DNA from: an uncultured Nitrospira sp.
Lineage (GTDB): Bacteria > Nitrospirota > Nitrospiria > Nitrospirales > Nitrospiraceae
Reading direction: 5' to 3'
Assembly (NCBI GenBank): GCA_902500825.1
Contig: CABVRX010000020.1
Span: 1 to 64,000 of the forward strand
Length of the DNA: 64,000 bases
Shown: positions 59,501 through 64,000 of the stretch, one piece after another
How the letters are laid out: each line of letters opens with the position of its first letter
Position numbering within the stretch: the stretch's first letter is position 1
The notes under the pieces: model-generated
Seen by the model: only the letters and a program-made list of their open reading frames with translations
Told to the model about the DNA's origin: nothing
Databases searched by the model: none
Made by a program: the position numbers and the translations under genes

Positions 59501-60202
59501 GTGATTCCGCTCCACGACGATAATCCTACTCAACGAACTCCCTTCGTCACGATGATCCTCATCGGCGTCTGTATCGCTGTGTTTCTCCATCAAGTGAATC
59601 TTACTCAGGAGGCCGCCGAACTCTTTGCATTTCAATACGGTGCTATCCCCTCCATTATCTTCGGTCGCGCTTTGCTTCCTGAGGAAGCTGTTGCGATTCC
59701 GTCGTCGCTCACCCTGGTCACCAGCATGTTTCTTCACGGAGGCTGGATGCATCTACTCGGGAACATGCTGTACCTCTGGATTTTCGGGAATAACATAGAA
59801 GACGCGATGGGGCATGCGAAATTTGTCGCCTTCTATCTCTTGTCCGGTATCCTTGCCGCTCTGAGCCATGCCTTAACCGACCCTTCCTCCCAAATTCCAA
59901 TGGTTGGAGCAAGCGGGGCCATCTCGGCCGTGCTCGGGGCTTATCTAGTGTTATATCCACGCGCTCACGTATTGGTCTTGCTGCCGGCGATCGGAATGAC
60001 TCGGGTGGCAGCGGGTATCGTGCTCGGCATGTGGTTTATCACACAGCTGATCAGTGGAGGCATGAGCGTGGGTGCCACCGGAGGCGGTGTCGCTTTTTTC
60101 GCTCACATCGGTGGATTTATTGCGGGTATGGCACTGATCGGTCTTTTCAAACGAAAAGAGGTGCGTTTTTTTTCGCCGGGCCGATCGACGTGGCCTTCAT
60201 AA
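59501..60202 (+). CDS. rhomboid-family intramembrane serine protease
   Basis: A 233-residue six-helix membrane protein. 'SMFLHGGWMHLLGNMLYLWIFGNNIED' is the family loop with conserved His and Asn, the catalytic Ser lies in 'MVGASGAISAVLGAYLVLYP' (GASG, about residue 144) and the catalytic His in 'FFAHIGGFIAGMALIGLF'. It cleaves membrane-anchored proteins within the bilayer. GTG start. Confidence 0.93.
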   Translation: MIPLHDDNPTQRTPFVTMILIGVCIAVFLHQVNLTQEAAELFAFQYGAIPSIIFGRALLPEEAVAIPSSLTLVTSMFLHGGWMHLLGNMLYLWIFGNNIEDAMGHAKFVAFYLLSGILAALSHALTDPSSQIPMVGASGAISAVLGAYLVLYPRAHVLVLLPAIGMTRVAAGIVLGMWFITQLISGGMSVGATGGGVAFFAHIGGFIAGMALIGLFKRKEVRFFSPGRSTWPS

Positions 60203-60231
60203 GCATCATTCCGGCTCTAGAGGGTACGCCC

Positions 60232-62055
60232 TCATGCGGCATCCAACATTTCTCTGACCTTCTCGATCAATCCTGATTGACGGTAGGGTTGCTGCAGAAC
60301 AAACCGCCGGTTAATCCGGAGGTGTCGAATCGTTTCATCATCGTAACCTGAGACGAACAGTGTCTTCATCGTCGGATGCTGCCTCAAGAGTCGACGGGCA
60401 AGTTCACGCCCCTCGATTTCCGGCATTACCAAGGGACTCACCGTGAGATGAACAATCCCATGATATTGCTGTGTGAGCATAAGCGCCTCAACCGATGAGG
60501 CCGCCTCCAAGACTCGATAGCGGTGCCGCTGAAAAGCCGATAGCGCCAACTTCCGTTCGATCTCGTTTTCCTCCACAAGCAGAATCGTTTCGTCTCCTTT
60601 GGCCAGTATGACTTTCGGCATCACTTCCTCCCGCGCCTCCGCCGTCGAGACCGCAGGGAAGACGACCAGGACGGCGGTTCCTTGTCCTGGTCGACTATCG
60701 ACTTGCAGTGTGCCGCCGTTCTGGTTGACGATTCTGAAAACTGTGGTGAGGCCAAGCCCGATATTGGTTTCCTTTGTTGAAAACAAGGGCTCGAACATAT
60801 GTGCTTGGGTATCCAAATTCATGCCGGTTCCCGTATCAGTGATTTGAATTAAGATTTGAGGGCGAGGTGATTCGGAGAAATCCTCAAGAGTCTTGACCTC
60901 GATGGTCAGCCGACCTCCATTCGGCATTGCATCACGTGCATTGACGACCAACTGAAAGAGGACCGTTTCCAACCCTTCTCGATCCACCTCGACATAAGCC
61001 ATCTGCTTGTCGAGCTGTATGCTCAGTTCAATGTGATCCGGTAAAAGGCTGGCGATCAGACCATGCATATCCGCCAGCACAGTACGGACGGACAATTGGT
61101 TTCGAACGTGTCGATCGTCAAGATTCAGGGCAATAAGCTGTGCCGTAAGCATGGAAGCTTTTTCCCCTACCCGGAAGAGCGCATCTGCCGATGACTTGAT
61201 TGGGTCACTCTGCTGCAAATGCGATAGCATGACACCCGTGTGTTTTCCGACGACGGCAAACAGCGTCCCGAATTCGCCCGCAATTCTCGTCGCAACTTGG
61301 CCGACGGCTTCCATCTTCTGTGCTTCATGGAGTTGTCTCTCAAGCCCCTGCCTAATAACCTGTCCCTCACGGAGATCAACATTTGCCTTCGCGAGATTGT
61401 CCTTCAGGCCTTTAATCCGCAATTCAAGTTGAGTTTTGGCTGTCTCCAATTCCTCTTCGGTCATCTTCAACTCCTCTACATCTCTCAATAGCGAGGCCTT
61501 TTCTTTCTGTGCTATCGCCGTGCTTTCTAGTGCGACTCCATAGAAGACCGCCATGACGAGAAGAACCGGAATCCCCAGCAGCTGTCCGGAGGCCATGATC
61601 CCGGTTTGCAGAACTCCTTCATAGAGCACAAGGGCGTAGCCGGTACTCAAGAGCAGGGAGAGACCGAGTAGATGACTCAACCGTCTGACAGACGCCGCGA
61701 TCAACATAAGAACAAAATAAACGATATAGAGATCGGAACGGGCGTTTCCAGAAAGGTAGATAACGGTGGTCACGAGGAGTGTATCCAGGGAAACGAGTCC
61801 GGCACTGAACCACGTGGCCTCCAGAACTGTCCGAGGCAGCATTGCGGTAACAAAGACCACCATCCATAGTCCCATCACTAGACCGTTGCTCGTTACTCGA
61901 CTGATCACTGACTCGGCACCGAAGAGCAATTCATACGATAGGATGATAGTGACAAGACTCTGAAGAGCGAGGTAGCGGGAGCCTGGATCGGTGAGCAGCT
62001 GATAGAGTCTGTCTGATGCTGGATCGCGATCACCTTTGCCAAAACTTTGTTCCAT
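60232..62055 (-). CDS. membrane hybrid histidine kinase, degenerate (no phospho-acceptors)
   Basis: A 607-residue protein: six predicted membrane helices (about residues 25-190), a coiled coil, an H-box region, a HATPase domain and a receiver. The ATPase motifs are intact: 'QLVVNARDAMPNGG' (N box), 'ITDTGTGM', 'FEPLFSTK', 'GLGLTTVFRIV'. The usual 'IAHDFNNLL' H-box reads 'IAGEFGTLF', so the phospho-His is Gly. In the receiver the usual 'TDVVMP' reads 'SPLVMPEI', so the Asp is lost, and the Lys of 'KPF' reads Q in 'QQPYRQ'. Start 62055 has GGAAGGATC upstream. Likely a sensor/regulator without phosphotransfer. Confidence 0.85.
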   Translation of the reverse strand: MEQSFGKGDRDPASDRLYQLLTDPGSRYLALQSLVTIILSYELLFGAESVISRVTSNGLVMGLWMVVFVTAMLPRTVLEATWFSAGLVSLDTLLVTTVIYLSGNARSDLYIVYFVLMLIAASVRRLSHLLGLSLLLSTGYALVLYEGVLQTGIMASGQLLGIPVLLVMAVFYGVALESTAIAQKEKASLLRDVEELKMTEEELETAKTQLELRIKGLKDNLAKANVDLREGQVIRQGLERQLHEAQKMEAVGQVATRIAGEFGTLFAVVGKHTGVMLSHLQQSDPIKSSADALFRVGEKASMLTAQLIALNLDDRHVRNQLSVRTVLADMHGLIASLLPDHIELSIQLDKQMAYVEVDREGLETVLFQLVVNARDAMPNGGRLTIEVKTLEDFSESPRPQILIQITDTGTGMNLDTQAHMFEPLFSTKETNIGLGLTTVFRIVNQNGGTLQVDSRPGQGTAVLVVFPAVSTAEAREEVMPKVILAKGDETILLVEENEIERKLALSAFQRHRYRVLEAASSVEALMLTQQYHGIVHLTVSPLVMPEIEGRELARRLLRQHPTMKTLFVSGYDDETIRHLRINRRFVLQQPYRQSGLIEKVREMLDAA

Positions 62056-62251
62056 GCTTTTTGATCCTTCCCTGCAATAGCAGGTGAAGAACAGCAAATT
62101 GTATGCCTCAAAAATCACTGGGCAGTCGTGTCATTTACTGGGATTTGTGTTTTCCTCCTAAACTTTTCCGAATCAAACATCGACAAAATCGAACAGAGGC
62201 AGAGTGCTTGCTGCCGAAGCACCATCACCACGTATACGATATGGAGCGAAT

Positions 62252-63412
62252 CTAGGCAGGTCTTTGGATGCGCTTAATGAACCGGTGAGCCAATTCTTCT
62301 GCCGCCAGAGCTTCGGGAGCGGTAAATGTCACATGTCCCATCTTTCTACCAGGCCGAATTCGCTTTCCGTACAGGTGTACCGCAGCTCCCGATGTTGAAT
62401 GGAGTGCGTAGGCCCCATCTCTGGATGTCACGGATCGCACTTCCTCGCCGATGAGATTCACCATGACCGCAGGGCATAAGAGCCTGGTTTCTCCAAGTGG
62501 GAGCCCACAGGTGACTCGTACTTGCTGCTCGAATTGGGATACGGTACAGACGTCCAGTGTATAGTGACCAGAGTTGTGAGGGCGCGGTGCGATCTCGTTA
62601 ATCAGAAGGGAACCATCTTGGGCCTGAAAGAGTTCTACACAAAAAACGCCGACGCCTTGTAACGCTGCTACGGCTTGTATTGAAAGATTTGCGGATTTCT
62701 CAGCGACGTCAAGAGAAATGGAAGCAGGCACGCGGCTTTCTCGTAAGATACCCAACTCGTGCCGATTCTCGACCACGGGATACACACAGTATACTCCACT
62801 CTCATTTCGCACGACGAGAACCGAAAGCTCTCTGACATATTCTATGAACTGTTCAAGAATCCACCGATGACCGGGTTTAGCATTTTCCAATAACTGTTCA
62901 ACTTCTCTTATATCAGTAGTGTCTCGGAGCAGCCACTGACCTTTCCCGTCGTACCCACTCTTCGCTGTTTTACAAACAGCGGGAAGGCCAAGACGATCGA
63001 TTGCTGAGATCAGTTGAGGTACCGATTCAACGAGGGCAAAAGCGGCAACAGGGAGTTGCCGTGACGACAAGTATTGTTTCTGCTCAAGTCGGTCCTGGAG
63101 TATCCGGAGAACAGCACCGGATGGTCGCATCGGGCGATGCCCTTCCAGCCATTCGCAGAGTTCCGCCGGCACATTTTCCCATTCCAAGGTCACGGCATCC
63201 GCAATACCAGCGAATTGGTCGCGTACACCAAGATCCGTGAATGGCGCTGTAAATGAGTGGGTGGCAATTCGATGAGCGGGCGCCTCAGGATCTGCGTCCC
63301 AGACAGCTACCCGGTAACCCATGCGGTGTGCGGCCCCGGCAAACATGGCCCCTAATTGTCCACCACCCAATACGCCCAGAGTTGAGCCTGGCTCAAGAAT
63401 GTTCTCGATCAC
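62252..63412 (-). CDS. purK: 5-(carboxyamino)imidazole ribonucleotide synthase
   Basis: ATP-grasp enzyme of purine synthesis making N5-CAIR from AIR, bicarbonate and ATP. The 386-residue protein has 'TLGVLGGGQLGAMFAGAAHRMGYRVAVWD', 'AVTLEWENVPAELCEWL', 'PAVCKTAKSGYDGKGQWLL', 'WILEQFIEYVRELSVLVVRN', and 'LLINEIAPRPHNSGHYTLDVC'. The GTG at 63412, 10 nt after purE, gives the standard N-terminus. Coupled with purE. Confidence 0.95.
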   Translation of the reverse strand: MIENILEPGSTLGVLGGGQLGAMFAGAAHRMGYRVAVWDADPEAPAHRIATHSFTAPFTDLGVRDQFAGIADAVTLEWENVPAELCEWLEGHRPMRPSGAVLRILQDRLEQKQYLSSRQLPVAAFALVESVPQLISAIDRLGLPAVCKTAKSGYDGKGQWLLRDTTDIREVEQLLENAKPGHRWILEQFIEYVRELSVLVVRNESGVYCVYPVVENRHELGILRESRVPASISLDVAEKSANLSIQAVAALQGVGVFCVELFQAQDGSLLINEIAPRPHNSGHYTLDVCTVSQFEQQVRVTCGLPLGETRLLCPAVMVNLIGEEVRSVTSRDGAYALHSTSGAAVHLYGKRIRPGRKMGHVTFTAPEALAAEELAHRFIKRIQRPA

Positions 63413-63422
63413 AGCGCTTGAC

Positions 63423-63974
63423 TCATCTCGTGCCCTTGGCCTCGGGGGAAGTGAGAATGCTCTCCGTTTGAGCCCTCCGGTAGTTCTTAATGCGCTCGGC
63501 AATTTCGGAATGACTCCCGGCGAGAATTTGGCCGGCGAGGAGGCCCGCATTTTCAGCGCCTCCGATAGCCACCGTGGCAACAGGAATACCTTTTGGCATC
63601 TGAACGATTGACAATAAGGAATCGAGCCCACGAAGGTTTTCTGTTGGGATCGGCACGCCGATCACAGGGAGGTGCGTCTTGGCAGCCAGCATACCGGGAA
63701 GGTGAGCCGCTCCTCCAGCTCCCGCAATGATAACTTCTATCCCCCGGTCAGGAGCACTTGTCGCGTACTCGAAGAGACGATCCGGCGTACGATGAGCAGA
63801 AACGACGAGTAGTTCATAGGGAATGCCAAGCTCGTCTAAGATCGCTGCGGATTTTTCTAAAACGGGGAAATCCGATTTACTGCCGCCCAAAATACCGACG
63901 AACGGCTGACGGCTCATGAATTTTGGGTCTGCCTTTTTCCGAGATGGTCTTGCTGCCCGCTGTCTTCTGGCCAT
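63423..63974 (-). CDS. purE: N5-CAIR mutase
   Basis: Converts N5-CAIR from PurK to CAIR. The family motifs are complete: '[46 protein letters not shown]', '[28 protein letters not shown]' and '[23 protein letters not shown]'. The ATG at 63974 has AGAGAGG upstream and adds a 19-residue basic extension; an ATG at 63917 would start directly at the domain but has no site. Confidence 0.95.
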   Translation of the reverse strand: MARRQRAARPSRKKADPKFMSRQPFVGILGGSKSDFPVLEKSAAILDELGIPYELLVVSAHRTPDRLFEYATSAPDRGIEVIIAGAGGAAHLPGMLAAKTHLPVIGVPIPTENLRGLDSLLSIVQMPKGIPVATVAIGGAENAGLLAGQILAGSHSEIAERIKNYRRAQTESILTSPEAKGTR

Positions 63975-64000
63975 CGACTACCTCTCTTTCCCACCAGGCA

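Noticed and set aside
1-64000. CRISPR array, prophage or integron
   Set aside because: No regularly spaced direct repeats of CRISPR size, no phage structural genes, no integrase or attC-like site were found.

Overview
The window (about 57% G+C by eye) looks like a chromosome segment of a Gram-negative, diderm bacterium of the Nitrospira type. This is inferred from gene content (LptE, MsbA, outer-membrane beta-barrel protein, PhoX, AURKAIP1/COX24-type mini-protein) and from a palindromic repeat that I associate with Nitrospira genomes. No nitrification or carbon-fixation marker lies in the window, so the genus is an inference. Most of it is densely packed housekeeping DNA.

Layout. 1-5.4 kb: partial tRNA-His, pyrF, rpsT and the leuS-lptE-holA operon. 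5.4-16 kb: repeat copy 1, an outer-membrane protein, a SAM methyltransferase, a HAD phosphatase, der, an orphan PD-(D/E)XK-like protein, a ferredoxin-reductase-like protein, a duplicated-domain secreted protein, an ECF sigma/anti-sigma pair and aat. 16.2-17.9 kb: an AT-richer Type II restriction-modification cassette (methyltransferase, controller protein, putative endonuclease). 18-32.8 kb: rhodanese, epimerase, tlyA, xseB/xseA, repeat copy 2, ymdB-rny, zapA/zapB, Slt-like transglycosylase, rlmN, a pair of M16 peptidase-like proteins and larE. 32.8-42.4 kb: an F0-only ATP synthase operon, pabB-pabC, a second transglycosylase, nadB, small proteins and msbA.

42.4-50 kb is the most interesting part. 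A PhoB-like response regulator, a DksA/TraR protein, a PhoX-type phosphatase, two tiny membrane peptides and a CBS-domain protein each have an upstream array of hexamers of the type NNTNAC repeated every 11 bp. Where a -10 element can be recognised it begins exactly 10 nt after the last hexamer. This is the geometry of a Pho box replacing the -35 element, and it defines a candidate local phosphate regulon with its own consensus. A CYTH-CHAD (polyphosphate-associated) protein follows directly.

50-52.2 kb is a scar region: a frameshifted REP-associated tyrosine transposase (RAYT) fragment, an unknown AT-rich ORF and an IS5-family element whose right end supplies the start of a lipoprotein-like ORF. 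52.2-64 kb: maf, a dihydrouridine synthase, a DUF692-like protein, a CBS+PilZ protein, a LOG-family protein, a DHH phosphoesterase, a rhomboid protease, a membrane hybrid histidine kinase that has lost its phospho-acceptor residues, and purK/purE.

The two palindromic repeats (plus a 14-nt remnant after leuS) share a structural rule: the outer end of the repeat reads TAG and forms the stop codon of the adjacent gene.
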